A stretch of 25,932 bases of DNA, from positions 1 through 25,932 of the forward strand of contig CAZPLZ010000020.1 of assembly GCA_964587525.1 (NCBI GenBank), in the 5' to 3' direction. A program made the translations under genes and the position numbers. A model generated the notes under the pieces. It saw nothing but the letters and a program-made list of their open reading frames with translations. It did not search any database and was not told the DNA's origin. Below, piece after piece: positions 1-9,894 of this stretch. Position 1 is the stretch's first letter; each line of letters begins with the position of its first letter. The DNA is from CAZPLZ01 sp964587525 (GTDB taxonomy: Bacteria > Oederibacteriota > CAKKQC01).

Positions 1-622
1 CCAGCCCTTTATAGCCGTCTTTGAGGTGGCAGTACACGATGTGCGCCTTGACCTTTTCGTACGTCACGTCCCATGACTCGATGCCTGAATGAAAGGCATT
101 AAAGATGTCGTACACGATTGCAAAGCCTTTGGAGTTCACGCTCTGCACTACCTGCATCACGCGGTCCCCGGCGCACCAATCATCGTGAGTCTCCAGGCCG
201 ATGGTGATGCCCTGCGCCGCCGCCTCGGTGGCGAGCGGCTTAAGGGCATCGGCGACGTTGCGCGTGATCTTCTGAGCATCGGCCCCCTGCGGGAGTTGCC
301 CGGCGAAGGTGCGGATGAAGGGTACGTTCATCGCCTTGGCCATCTGGATAAGTTGCCGCATCAGTTCCTGATTCTTGGCAATCTCTCCCTTGTCCAGAAA
401 CGCGAAGCGGGTGTAGGCCATCAAGCTCATCACCGGCGCCCCGGAATCACGAAAGAGCGCTGCGACGCGCTGAGTTTCTTCCGGAGGGGCTTGTGGCGAG
501 AGATGGTTCCCGTCTGGGGCTGTGCGGAGTTCGACACCGTCGTAGCCATAGGCCTTGGCATTCCGGGCGATCTCTTCCAGGGTCCAATCCGGACACCCCA
601 GCGTGCTAAATGAGAGTTTCAT
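1..622 (-). CDS. Sugar phosphate isomerase/epimerase, TIM barrel (3' end cut by window)
   Basis: The reading frame is open from an ATG at 622 to the window edge, giving 207 residues without a stop, so the C-terminus lies outside the window. The protein starts MKLSFSTLGCPDWTLEEIA and matches the AP-endonuclease-2-like (xylose isomerase-like) TIM-barrel family, which isomerises or epimerises sugars with a divalent metal. Candidate metal ligands are Glu144 (in GLETHDDW), Asp172 and His178 (VYDIFNAFHSG) and His199 (YCHLKDG). There is no signal peptide, so it should be cytoplasmic. A Shine-Dalgarno AGGA lies 7 nt before the ATG, and a TATAAC -10 candidate lies further upstream on the minus strand near 650-655. 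It is divergent from the HicB-like gene. The substrate cannot be assigned. Confidence 0.9.
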   Translation of the reverse strand, partial: MKLSFSTLGCPDWTLEEIARNAKAYGYDGVELRTAPDGNHLSPQAPPEETQRVAALFRDSGAPVMSLMAYTRFAFLDKGEIAKNQELMRQLIQMAKAMNVPFIRTFAGQLPQGADAQKITRNVADALKPLATEAAAQGITIGLETHDDWCAGDRVMQVVQSVNSKGFAIVYDIFNAFHSGIESWDVTYEKVKAHIVYCHLKDGYKGL

Positions 623-681
623 GGCGTTTTCCTGACTGCCATCGCAAGAGTTATATTACCGTAGAATGAGTAAGCTCTGAG

Positions 682-909
682 GTGAAGACCTACACAGCCT
701 ACATCCAATGGAATACGAAAACCCACTGGTATGCGGGGTTTATTCCCGGCATCCCCGGCGCGGAGGCCCAGGGCTACAGCATGGCTGAGCTGGAGGAAAA
801 TCTCAGGGAAGTTCTCGCGCAGTGCTTGAAAGAGAGAAAGAAATCTCGCCAATCAGCCAGGGGCCGGCCTCGGTCTCCCGGCTTCCATCAGCTTGACATC
901 ACGGTGTAA
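682..909 (+). CDS. HicB-family antitoxin-like protein, solitary
   Basis: This is a 75-residue protein with a GTG start; the only nearby ATG (666) leads to a stop within a few codons. Residues 1-50 have the HicB/UPF0150 pattern: a beta strand (TYTAYIQW), the FIPGIPGAEAQG segment, then an amphipathic helix (MAELEENLREVLAQCL). HicB normally neutralises the HicA mRNA interferase and may repress its own operon. The tail is short and basic and ends in LDITV, with no separate DNA-binding domain. No hicA-like ORF is visible on either side: upstream is the divergent isomerase, and 15 bp downstream the M16 protease begins. It may be an orphan antitoxin or a HicB-fold protein with another job. Family assignment is fairly sure, function is not. 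Confidence 0.75.
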   Translation: MKTYTAYIQWNTKTHWYAGFIPGIPGAEAQGYSMAELEENLREVLAQCLKERKKSRQSARGRPRSPGFHQLDITV

Positions 910-924
910 GGAGAAACCAGTCCT

Positions 925-3836
<2,912 letters not shown>

Positions 3837-3843
<7 letters not shown>

Positions 3844-4271
3844 AGTAAGACCCGCCGGAGTTCGCTGATGGTTACCGGTTTGGTGAGAAGATAGTCAATC
3901 GCGCGCGAAGTCGTTGCTTCGGCCGTCAGGCATGGCGCCAGGCCAGTGAGCATGACGACCAGGGTGGCGGGTGACTCCTGCTTGATCCTGGCCGCCACGC
4001 TGTCTCCGCGGAGGCCGGGCATATTCAGATCGGTCAAGACGGTATCGAAGGGTTGACCGGCTTCCCGGGCCACACGAAATGAATCCAGGCCTGCTTGGCC
4101 GTCCGAAGCGGTTTCAACAGTGTGGCCTTCATGCTCAAGCACGTCTTTGAGGATGTCAAGCATACCCGGCTCGTCGTCAATGCACAGGATGTGGAGCCGG
4201 CGAGCTGGCCGGCCACCTCGCCCATCGCTCCTAAGATTCTGCGATTCGTACGTGTTTTGACCGCCAACCAT
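3837..4271 (-). CDS. Receiver-only response regulator
   Basis: This 144-residue protein is a single CheY-like receiver domain after a basic linker of about 25 residues. All key residues are present: the acidic pair Asp32/Asp33 (ILCIDDEP), phospho-acceptor Asp81 (VLTDLNMPG), Thr109 (VMLTG) and Lys131 (LTKP). There is no output domain, so it would act through protein contacts or phosphorelay rather than by binding DNA. No histidine kinase is in the window. The ATG at 4271 is preceded by a TACACT -10 candidate with 6 nt between and no Shine-Dalgarno, so it may be leaderless. The gene is divergent from the XRE gene at 4345, and its 3' end overlaps the M16 gene's 3' end by 7 bp. Confidence 0.9.
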
Positions 4272-4277
4272 CTCAGT

Positions 4278-4283
4278 AGTGTA
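4278..4283 (-). promoter_or_regulatory. -10 candidate for response regulator (TACACT)
   Basis: TACACT on the minus strand ends 6 nt before the ATG at 4271. A possible -35 (GTGCAA, 17-nt spacer) matches the consensus poorly. The placement implies a transcript that begins at or within a few bases of the start codon. Confidence 0.4.
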
Positions 4284-4344
4284 ACACCGCTTACGTTAAT
4301 TTGCACGTGGTGTATTTGAGCGTGGTGCGCTATTTCTGGCTCCT

Positions 4345-4593
4345 ATGGGACATCCGTACAGGGGCGCATTTCGCAAGCTGGGGAAGCGATACAGAAAAAT
4401 TCGAGTCAGGGTCGGTATGGTGCAAGAAGACGTGATTGACTACGGTTTTTCCGTCCGCCATTACCAGCAACTTGAAGCCGGACGACCTCACTCCTTAACC
4501 ACGCTCTTTCGTGTTGCGGCGATGTACAAGGTGGACAGTACTGAACTATTGAGAGGATTGGGTAAGTCCCGGTTCAAGAAGTCCGCAAAGTAA
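4345..4593 (+). CDS. Small XRE-family helix-turn-helix regulator
   Basis: The 82-residue protein is essentially one Cro/CI-type HTH domain. It begins with a basic helix (FRKLGKRYRKIRVRVG), followed by MVQEDVIDYGFSVRHYQQLEAG as the helix-turn-helix and recognition region, then RPHSLTTLFRVAAMYKVDSTELLRGL as the closing helices. It should bind DNA as a dimer and lacks any effector domain. The ATG is at 4345; no convincing Shine-Dalgarno precedes it. It is divergent from the receiver-only response regulator across about 70 bp, so the two may share control. A tiny HTH of this kind can be a local repressor, but its target is not evident. Confidence 0.85.
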   Translation: MGHPYRGAFRKLGKRYRKIRVRVGMVQEDVIDYGFSVRHYQQLEAGRPHSLTTLFRVAAMYKVDSTELLRGLGKSRFKKSAK

Positions 4594-4636
4594 GGCTTAG
4601 TCCGACACGCGGCCTGTTAGAATTTTCTCAAGATGG

Positions 4637-4642
4637 TATACT
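4637..4642 (+). promoter_or_regulatory. -10 candidate for thioredoxin-like gene (TATACT)
   Basis: TATACT lies in the 89-bp gap before the thioredoxin-like gene, which has an AAGGAG Shine-Dalgarno (4670-4675) 7 nt before its ATG. The best -35 at 17-nt spacing is weak. A TAGAAT at 4618-4623 is an alternative -10. Confidence 0.35.
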
Positions 4643-4682
4643 CGTTTTACTTGACAGACACAAAATAATAAGGAGAACAGAA

Positions 4683-5264
4683 ATGGCGTTCACACTCGAT
4701 ATTGGCCAAAAGAGCCCGGATTTTAAATTGCCTGCTACCGATGGAAAAACTTATCAGTTGCCCGATTTTAAGGACGCCAAGGCTTTGGTGATCTTTTTCA
4801 CCTGCAACCATTGCCCTTTCGTGACCGGATCAGATGAGGTAACCCGGAAAACAGCCGAGAAATTTTCTTCCCAGAGCGTTAAATTTGTCGGCATCAATTC
4901 CAACAGCAAAAACACGTATCCTGAAGACGACTTTGCCCATATGAAGGATCGGATGCGTACTCACAAGTTTCCCTGGGTTTATCTCTATGATGAATCGCAG
5001 GATATCGCGCGCGCCTATGGAGCCCTGAGAACGCCGCATTTCTATGTCTTTGATCAAGAGAGGAAACTGATTTACACCGGCCGGGGTGTTGATAATCCGA
5101 GAGAAGCCGAGAAAATGACAGTGAACGACCTTGAGAGATGTTTGGGGGAGCATTTGGCGGGCAAAGCTCTGAGTGTCAAAAAGACCAATCCCGTCGGATG
5201 CAATGTGAAATGGGAAGGGAAAGACGCCCATTGGATGCCGCCCGAAGCCTGTGATCTAGTGTAG
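4683..5264 (+). CDS. Thioredoxin-fold AhpC/TSA-type redox protein with CxxC
   Basis: This 193-residue protein has the AhpC/TSA-like layout: IGQKSPDFKLPATDGK at the N-terminus, then the active site FFTCNHCPFV with Cys41 and Cys44 as a CxxC pair. Two cysteines make it more like thiol-disulfide oxidoreductases such as ResA/TlpA relatives than one-cysteine peroxiredoxins. The RTPHFYVFD segment holds the expected cis-proline. No signal peptide is visible, so it is predicted cytoplasmic. AAGGAG 7 nt before the ATG fixes the start. It begins a co-directional run (gap of 15 bp to the Gfo/Idh gene), which may be an operon, although its link to sugar oxidation is unclear. Confidence 0.9.
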   Translation: MAFTLDIGQKSPDFKLPATDGKTYQLPDFKDAKALVIFFTCNHCPFVTGSDEVTRKTAEKFSSQSVKFVGINSNSKNTYPEDDFAHMKDRMRTHKFPWVYLYDESQDIARAYGALRTPHFYVFDQERKLIYTGRGVDNPREAEKMTVNDLERCLGEHLAGKALSVKKTNPVGCNVKWEGKDAHWMPPEACDLV

Positions 5265-5279
5265 AATCCTCGCCCGAAG

Positions 5280-6371
5280 ATGGCTGGAAAAAAACTGAAG
5301 ATCGGGGTGGCGGGCTGTGGGAATATTGCGGGGCCGTACGCCAAATCGTTCAAGCTCTATCCGGAGCTTGAGCTGGTGGGGGCTGCAGACGCCATACCCC
5401 AGCGGGCCCAAGAGTACGTCGCCAAATTCGGTGGCAAAGCTTACCCTTCCGTGGATGATCTGCTGGCCTCAACTCAGGTCGATCTGGTGGTCAATCTGAC
5501 GCCGTATACCGAGCACGCCGCTTTGACTTTGAAGGCTATCAACGCCGGCAAGCATGTGCACAGCGAAAAACCCATGGCGACCACGTACCAGGAAGCCAAA
5601 GAAATTGTAGAACTCGCCAAACAGAAAGGGGTGAGGGTGTCTTGCGCCCCCATCACGTTCATGGGAGAAGCCCAGCAAACCGCCTGGAAACTCATGCGCG
5701 AAGGCCGCATCGGTGAGGTGCGTTTGATCTATGCCGAGGTCAACCACGGCCGCATCGAGAGCTGGCACCCGGCGCCCATCGTGTTCTATAAGGGTGGGCC
5801 CATGTACGACGTGGGCGTCTATCCCCTGGCGCTGGCCACCGCGTTTTTTGGGCCAGTCAAGCAGGTGTCAGCGTATGGAAAAATCCTCCTCAGGGACCGT
5901 GTGACCAAGGATGGAACCCCCTATCAGCTCGAAACCCCAGATTGCTTCGTGGCCTCCATCGAGTTTGCCAATGGGATCCTGCTGAGGCTGACGGCCAATT
6001 TCTATGTGCAGCCGAACAACACCAGGCAGGGAGAGTGCATGGAATTCCATGGCGACAAAGGGTCGCTGTCCATGGAGAATTGGTTCGGCTTCAATTCAAA
6101 ACTCCAGGTGGCGGAATGGGGCAAGAGCTTCAAGCCGGTGACGCTGGTCAGAAAACCGGCCTACGCGAGCGATGCGGTCGAATGGTCACGCGTGCTGAAA
6201 GAGCAAGTTGACGCCATGGCCGAGAATCGCCCGCACCGGGCCTCGGCTGAACATGCCGCGCATGTCGTAGAGGTCATCAATGCGGTCAGCACCTCCGCTT
6301 CCCAGAGCGGCAAACCCGTGTCGCTCGCTTCGACGTTCGTTCAGCCCGAGCCAATGCCGTGGGCGACATGA
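5280..6371 (+). CDS. Gfo/Idh/MocA family NAD(P)-dependent oxidoreductase
   Basis: The 363-residue protein has the N-terminal Rossmann fold with GVAGCGNIAG (residues 9-18) and the family EKP motif at 96-98 (HSEKPMA), in which the lysine contacts cofactor and substrate. The C-terminal substrate domain contains GGPMYDVGVYPL (172-183), equivalent to the GG..D.G.H/Y catalytic signature, here with tyrosine rather than histidine at the last position. Family members oxidise or reduce hydroxyls of sugars, inositols and sugar acids. No Tat signal is seen, so it is cytoplasmic. A TAGAAT hexamer (5262-5267) lies just upstream, so it may also have its own promoter. The next gene, an aldo/keto reductase, begins 10 bp after its stop, suggesting paired redox steps on one substrate. 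Substrate unknown. Confidence 0.95.
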   Translation: MAGKKLKIGVAGCGNIAGPYAKSFKLYPELELVGAADAIPQRAQEYVAKFGGKAYPSVDDLLASTQVDLVVNLTPYTEHAALTLKAINAGKHVHSEKPMATTYQEAKEIVELAKQKGVRVSCAPITFMGEAQQTAWKLMREGRIGEVRLIYAEVNHGRIESWHPAPIVFYKGGPMYDVGVYPLALATAFFGPVKQVSAYGKILLRDRVTKDGTPYQLETPDCFVASIEFANGILLRLTANFYVQPNNTRQGECMEFHGDKGSLSMENWFGFNSKLQVAEWGKSFKPVTLVRKPAYASDAVEWSRVLKEQVDAMAENRPHRASAEHAAHVVEVINAVSTSASQSGKPVSLASTFVQPEPMPWAT

Positions 6372-6381
6372 GAACGTTCGT

Positions 6382-7314
6382 GTGAAATACCGCAGGCTGG
6401 GGACAACAGGCCTGAGGGTCTCGGTCGTTGGCTTTGGGAGCTGGCAGTTCGGCGGGGAATGGGGCAAGACATTTACCCAGGCGGAGGTGGACCAACTCTT
6501 AGGTCGCGCCAAAGACAAGGGTATCAACCTTATCGATACCGCTGAGTGTTACGGCGATACCCTTTCGGAATCTTTCATTGGAAATTTCATTAAGGGCCAG
6601 CGCAAAGACTGGGTGATTGCCACCAAGTTTGGCCACAAGTTCCACGGCCTGTTCAACCGTACCGATCACTGGTCACCCGCGGAAGTCCTGCAACAGTTAG
6701 AGAATTCGCTCAAAGCTTTGCAGTCCGACTATATCGATCTCTACCAATTTCACTCGGGCGGGGATGGGGTCTTTGACAATCCGGAGCTATGGGCCCAACT
6801 GGGCAAGCAGGTGAAGGCTGGGAAAATACGCCATTTAGGGATTTCGATCGGCAGCAATGACAATCTTCATCAGACTGATGCCTCGACTGAGGTGGGCTCC
6901 CAGGTCATCCAGGTCGTGTACAACCGGCTGGACCGCAAACCTGAAGAACGCGTGTTTTCCTCCTGCCGGCGGCAGGATCTGGGCGTACTGGCGCGCGTGC
7001 CGTTAGCCTCCGGGTTTTTAAGCGGCAAGTACAAGCCCGGGGATGAGACCTCCTTTTCCGCCGATGATGTGCGCGGACGTTGGTGGACCAAGGAGAATAT
7101 GATCGCTACGATCAAGCAGGTTGAAGACATCAAGCGGAAGGAAGTTCCCTCAGGTGTGGAGATGGCATCCTGGGCCCTGGCTTGGTGCCTTCAGAACCCG
7201 GCTGTGAGCTGCGTGATCCCCGGAATCAAAACCGTGGCCCAGGTAGATCTGAACGCCCAAGCCGCGGATCTAGCCCTGGTCCGCGACGATCATTCGCAGG
7301 CCTGGAAGGCTTAA
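6382..7314 (+). CDS. Aldo/keto reductase (first copy)
   Basis: I chose the GTG at 6382, giving 310 residues beginning MKYRRLGTTGLRVSVVGFGS, the standard AKR N-terminus. The longer reading from an ATG at 6280 would add 34 atypical residues inside the preceding gene. The tetrad is complete: Asp52 and Tyr57 (IDTAECYG), Lys82 (ATKFG) and His124 (LYQFHSGG). These enzymes use NADPH to interconvert carbonyls and alcohols, often on sugars. It lies 10 bp after the Gfo/Idh gene and 26 bp before a cupin, consistent with one transcript. The second aldo/keto reductase at 21279 is clearly different in sequence, so the two are not a recent duplication. Confidence 0.93.
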   Translation: MKYRRLGTTGLRVSVVGFGSWQFGGEWGKTFTQAEVDQLLGRAKDKGINLIDTAECYGDTLSESFIGNFIKGQRKDWVIATKFGHKFHGLFNRTDHWSPAEVLQQLENSLKALQSDYIDLYQFHSGGDGVFDNPELWAQLGKQVKAGKIRHLGISIGSNDNLHQTDASTEVGSQVIQVVYNRLDRKPEERVFSSCRRQDLGVLARVPLASGFLSGKYKPGDETSFSADDVRGRWWTKENMIATIKQVEDIKRKEVPSGVEMASWALAWCLQNPAVSCVIPGIKTVAQVDLNAQAADLALVRDDHSQAWKA

Positions 7315-7340
7315 TGAGCCACTGACCGGGCGCTGAACAG

Positions 7341-7715
7341 ATGAAGCTCATCCGTCCTGGGGACGTGGTGAAAGTAGAAGAGAAGTGGGAACGGTCCAAG
7401 GGGACCTATCACCGGTTGAGTCAAGATATCTCCTCGGGAGTGAAGCAGCCTTTTGAGGCCGAGCTCGTGACCTTACCGCCAGGGGCGGTGAACTGGCCCT
7501 ATCACGCGCACTCTGCGATGTGGGAGTTCTATATCATCCTGAATGGCTCCGGCCAGGTCAGAAATCCCGATGGGCTCACGGAGGTGCATGCTGGGGATTG
7601 CATCATGCACCCGCCGGGTGAACCGCACCAGATGACAAATACCGGAACGACCGATCTGGTCTACTACATCATCGCGGACAACACTCCGGATAAGACCACG
7701 ATTCACGACGGCTAG
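7341..7715 (+). CDS. Single-domain cupin protein
   Basis: The 124-residue protein is one cupin barrel. Motif 1 reads YHAHSAMWEFYIILNGSG with metal ligands His55, His57 and Glu62; motif 2 has HPPGEPHQ with His96. All four canonical ligands are present, so it probably binds a divalent metal. Small cupins serve as sugar isomerases, epimerases, lyases or ligand sensors. As the last gene of the Gfo/Idh-aldo/keto reductase run it may handle the same substrate. There is no clear Shine-Dalgarno, and the 26-bp gap suggests it is read from the upstream transcript. Confidence 0.9.
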   Translation: MKLIRPGDVVKVEEKWERSKGTYHRLSQDISSGVKQPFEAELVTLPPGAVNWPYHAHSAMWEFYIILNGSGQVRNPDGLTEVHAGDCIMHPPGEPHQMTNTGTTDLVYYIIADNTPDKTTIHDG

Positions 7716-7754
7716 CTGTTTTAAATCTCCCTCCGCTTCGAGAACTGTTTTTCT

Positions 7755-7958
7755 TTAGAGTTTGAAGCGGGTGCCGGTTGGTGGACGGCGGCGGCCAGAA
7801 GCGAAACGGCTCATCGTGGTCAGGAAATCAAGATAGGTGGAAAAGCCGATGTGACCGGGACCGTGGCCAAGCTTCGGCGGTTTGAGTTTCCTGTAATCGT
7901 TGCGGGTGAGAGAACTGCGTGCCTCATCCAACAAACTCTTTCGTTCTGCACGAGTCAT
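7755..7958 (-). CDS. 67-aa hypothetical protein coupled to nucleotidyltransferase
   Basis: I do not recognise this 67-residue protein. Its ATG overlaps the stop of the upstream nucleotidyltransferase as ATGA, so translation is probably coupled. It starts with a charged helix-like segment (MTRAERKSLLDEARSSLT), followed by NDYRKLKPPKLGHGPGHIGF, a Gly/Pro-rich stretch, then a short hydrophobic helix-like segment and a basic tail (SGRRRPPTGTRFKL). It has no signal peptide or membrane segment and is strongly basic overall. Because it is tied to an AbiEii/MNT-like nucleotidyltransferase, it could be a partner, substrate or inhibitor in a toxin-antitoxin-like pair, but no HEPN motif (RxxxxxH) or AbiEi-type domain is visible. 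Confidence 0.7.
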   Translation of the reverse strand: MTRAERKSLLDEARSSLTRNDYRKLKPPKLGHGPGHIGFSTYLDFLTTMSRFASGRRRPPTGTRFKL

Positions 7959-8503
7959 CCCCGTCGCACCCTCTTGCGCAATTCCAAGCCGTTTCGTGTC
8001 ATGCCAAAGATCTCGTAATATTCCATGATCCTACGCCAGTTTAACCGCTTTTGGTTAGCTTTGGCGAGCGCCTCGATGTCTGCTTCATCTCGAATTTTTC
8101 TGGCCGGGTCATTGGCGATCGCCTGAATCTTCAGCCCGATGACATCTTCCGCTTGAAGCACCGGTAGGGAGATGCCAAGGCCGGGTAGCTTGCGCCGCCT
8201 GGCTCGTTTCAGCATGGCCAAACTGTGCGGGCGGAACGCGTGAAGCAAATCCACCACCCCTTGCTGCACCAGGGCGCCCTCATAGCGTGAGACATTGTCT
8301 GTACGGTGGATCCGCTTGTACCCAAGCCGTTCGAGTATGGTGTGGGCTTTCACCAAATCATTCCGCTGGACCAGCAGGTCCACATCGAGCGTGGACCGTG
8401 GGGCACCTAGGATGCCAACCGCCAGGCCGCCTGTCACTGCGTAATGCACTTCCTTGGCATGAAACTCCGAGGCGAGCATTTCCAGCACCGCACGAAAATC
8501 CAC
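7955..8503 (-). CDS. Nucleotidyltransferase, AbiEii/MNT-like
   Basis: The 182-residue protein has the minimal polymerase-beta-type nucleotidyltransferase signature: TGGLAVGILGAP (Gly25-Gly26), the acidic pair Asp40/Asp42 in STLDVDLLV, and a third acidic residue Asp85 in QGVVDLLHAF. A helical C-terminal part with AEDVIGLKIQAIANDPARKI and DEADIEAL matches the AbiEii/AbiGii and MNT-type layout, where such enzymes transfer AMP, CMP or other nucleotides to tRNA or protein and work as a toxin or antitoxin. The start is a GTG; a TACAAT -10 candidate ends 6 nt before it, with no Shine-Dalgarno. It is followed by an ATGA-overlapping 67-aa gene. Catalytic residues look intact. Its target is unknown. 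Confidence 0.85.
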   Translation of the reverse strand: MDFRAVLEMLASEFHAKEVHYAVTGGLAVGILGAPRSTLDVDLLVQRNDLVKAHTILERLGYKRIHRTDNVSRYEGALVQQGVVDLLHAFRPHSLAMLKRARRRKLPGLGISLPVLQAEDVIGLKIQAIANDPARKIRDEADIEALAKANQKRLNWRRIMEYYEIFGMTRNGLELRKRVRRG

Positions 8504-8509
8504 GGGTTC

Positions 8510-8515
8510 ATTGTA
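8510..8515 (-). promoter_or_regulatory. -10 candidate for nucleotidyltransferase (TACAAT)
   Basis: TACAAT on the minus strand lies 6 nt before the GTG at 8503, in the 26-bp gap after the GGCT-like gene. It would allow the nucleotidyltransferase pair to be transcribed separately. No good -35 is present. Confidence 0.45.
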
Positions 8516-8529
8516 CCTAACACTCGTTT

Positions 8530-8985
8530 TTATTCATCTGTCTTTTTCCATGACTGAAGTTCTTGGATGTAGTGTTCGGGAAGCTTGTGTCGCTGGGCTG
8601 AGGCCAGGATAAGATCGATGTAAGCTTTTCTGGGCTTGCCGGGATGGCTGTCCTGTGCAATATAGATCAGGGCGGCGCGGGGTTGCCCGCTTGAGAGATC
8701 AACGACGTTGATGGTCTCCTTCCGGTATGCGCCAATCTGAACGCCTTCGTAGCGATCCAACACTTTTTCGCCAGGGTGGTTGAGCGCCCACAGGATTCCG
8801 TAGACCGTCGCTCCTGGTTCCGGGATGACCGTGGCGTATCCCTGGCTGTTGATCATGAACCGGTAACCCGGCAGCATCCCGGGCGCAATCAAAGTCGTCT
8901 GGGGGCAGCGGGAAGCCATCTGGTTCTTGTCCATGTTAGAGCCGTAGGCAAAGTAGGTCTTCGTCGTCCGGGAGGCAGCGGTCAT
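8530..8985 (-). CDS. Gamma-glutamylcyclotransferase-like (AIG2/GGCT fold) protein
   Basis: The protein carries the GGCT substrate-binding motif YFAYGSNMD near its N-terminus, and the catalytic acid in LDRYEGV (Glu80 with this start). Family members release 5-oxoproline from gamma-glutamyl amines or dipeptides; some bacterial forms process other gamma-glutamyl compounds. It is cytoplasmic and 151 residues long. I chose the ATG at 8985 because a perfect TATAAT (8998-8993) overlaps the more upstream ATG at 8994 and ends 7 nt before 8985; the longer form would add only three residues. It is divergent from the PhyH gene at 9024, and the two start regions are only about 30 bp apart. Confidence 0.85.
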   Translation of the reverse strand: MTAASRTTKTYFAYGSNMDKNQMASRCPQTTLIAPGMLPGYRFMINSQGYATVIPEPGATVYGILWALNHPGEKVLDRYEGVQIGAYRKETINVVDLSSGQPRAALIYIAQDSHPGKPRKAYIDLILASAQRHKLPEHYIQELQSWKKTDE

Positions 8986-8992
8986 GTGTTCC

Positions 8993-8998
8993 ATTATA
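8993..8998 (-). promoter_or_regulatory. -10 element for GGCT-like gene (TATAAT)
   Basis: A perfect TATAAT on the minus strand overlaps the first possible ATG (8994) and ends 7 nt before the second (8985), favouring a leaderless mRNA starting at the second. No -35 match is visible. Confidence 0.55.
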
Positions 8999-9011
8999 TT
9001 TACTCGCGTAG

Positions 9012-9017
9012 GACAAT
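9012..9017 (+). promoter_or_regulatory. -10 candidate for PhyH gene (GACAAT)
   Basis: GACAAT ends 6 nt before the ATG at 9024, the same spacing as several other genes here. It matches the consensus at 4 of 6 bases. TATATT at 8995-9000 is an alternative -10 with a leader of about 17 nt. Confidence 0.3.
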
Positions 9018-9023
9018 AACCCC

Positions 9024-9860
9024 ATGTCTTATCAGGTTCTGACGCAAGCGCAGGTTGATCAGTTCATTGAGAGAGGGTGGTGTGCCGTGGAGGACTGCTT
9101 CAGCGCGGACACCGCGGCCAAGCTGCGGAATCAATGGATGGAGGAGCAGGGCTTGGATCCAGCGAAACCGCTCGAGTGGGGTTTCGCCAAGATGCACCGT
9201 GGGTTAAGAGAGCGCCTCGTAGCTAAGGACTTCGCCCCCAAGGCGTATGCCGCGGCTGGGGACCTCGTAGGGCGAGGTCACATCGATGTCTGGACATGGG
9301 GCGGGTTCATCGTCAATGTCTGCTTGCATCGGGACCAGCCCTGGGCTATGCCGGGACTGAACCAGGGCTGGCACATCGACGGGGATTTCTTCCAGCATTT
9401 TCTCGACAGCCGGGAGCAAGGGCTGCTGTCCATCCAGGTATTTTCCGATATCAAACCGGAAGGCGGAGCGACCGTGATCTCAGAGGACTCCTATCCGCTG
9501 ATCTGCCAGATGCTCAAGGAACATCCAGAGGGCTTAGATCCGCATCAAGTCATTCAGGAGGCAAGGAAGGTGGTGCCCTTCAAGGCCCAGCGCGAACTCT
9601 GCGCAAAGGCTGGCACGGTCGTTTTCCTCCATCCCTTCATACTGCACTCGTCCAGCCCGAATGTGAAAGGGCCGCCGCGGTTCATCATGAACGCGCCCCC
9701 GATCCTCAAGGATCATTTCCGGTTCGACGACCTGGGAACGGCGAGTGTGGTGGAGCGTTCCATTATCCAGGCGTGCGGGGGCAAGCCATTTGAGTTTACA
9801 ATCACCGGCGAGCGCCGCCGGATTACCCCCGACAGGTCAAAATACGATAGCAAGAAGTAG
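9024..9860 (+). CDS. Phytanoyl-CoA dioxygenase (PhyH) family protein, first copy
   Basis: This 278-residue protein belongs to the Fe(II)/2-oxoglutarate PhyH family. The facial triad is visible: His117-x-Asp119 in GWHIDGDFF and a distal His208 in HPFILHSSSPN, followed by Arg219 (PPRFIMNAPP), which would bind the 2-oxoglutarate carboxylate. Family members hydroxylate diverse small molecules, from phytanoyl-CoA to ectoine and phosphonates. Cytoplasmic, no signal. It is divergent from the GGCT-like gene and converges on glutamate dehydrogenase across 34 bp. The second PhyH at 22240 shares the fold but little close sequence. The substrate cannot be inferred. Confidence 0.9.
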   Translation: MSYQVLTQAQVDQFIERGWCAVEDCFSADTAAKLRNQWMEEQGLDPAKPLEWGFAKMHRGLRERLVAKDFAPKAYAAAGDLVGRGHIDVWTWGGFIVNVCLHRDQPWAMPGLNQGWHIDGDFFQHFLDSREQGLLSIQVFSDIKPEGGATVISEDSYPLICQMLKEHPEGLDPHQVIQEARKVVPFKAQRELCAKAGTVVFLHPFILHSSSPNVKGPPRFIMNAPPILKDHFRFDDLGTASVVERSIIQACGGKPFEFTITGERRRITPDRSKYDSKK

Positions 9861-9863
9861 CAG

Positions 9864-9883
9864 GACGTTGGAGTTTGAACGTC
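9864..9883. terminator. Weak hairpin between convergent PhyH and GDH genes
   Basis: A perfect 6-bp stem (GACGTT/AACGTC) with an 8-nt loop lies in the 34-bp gap between two converging stop codons. No T-run follows on either strand, so intrinsic termination is doubtful. Confidence 0.3.
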
Positions 9884-9894
9884 GTTGGCCGGGT

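Noticed and set aside
4651..4656. TTGACA as -35 for the thioredoxin-like gene
   Set aside because: At 17-nt spacing the -10 would fall on the Shine-Dalgarno (AGGAGA), so it is probably coincidental.
6280..6381. Extended N-terminus for the first aldo/keto reductase
   Set aside because: The 34 extra residues overlap the Gfo/Idh gene and do not resemble any AKR; the family N-terminus begins at GTG 6382.
7716..7754. Possible terminator between the cupin gene and the 67-aa gene
   Set aside because: Short T-runs are present but no convincing stem precedes them on either strand.
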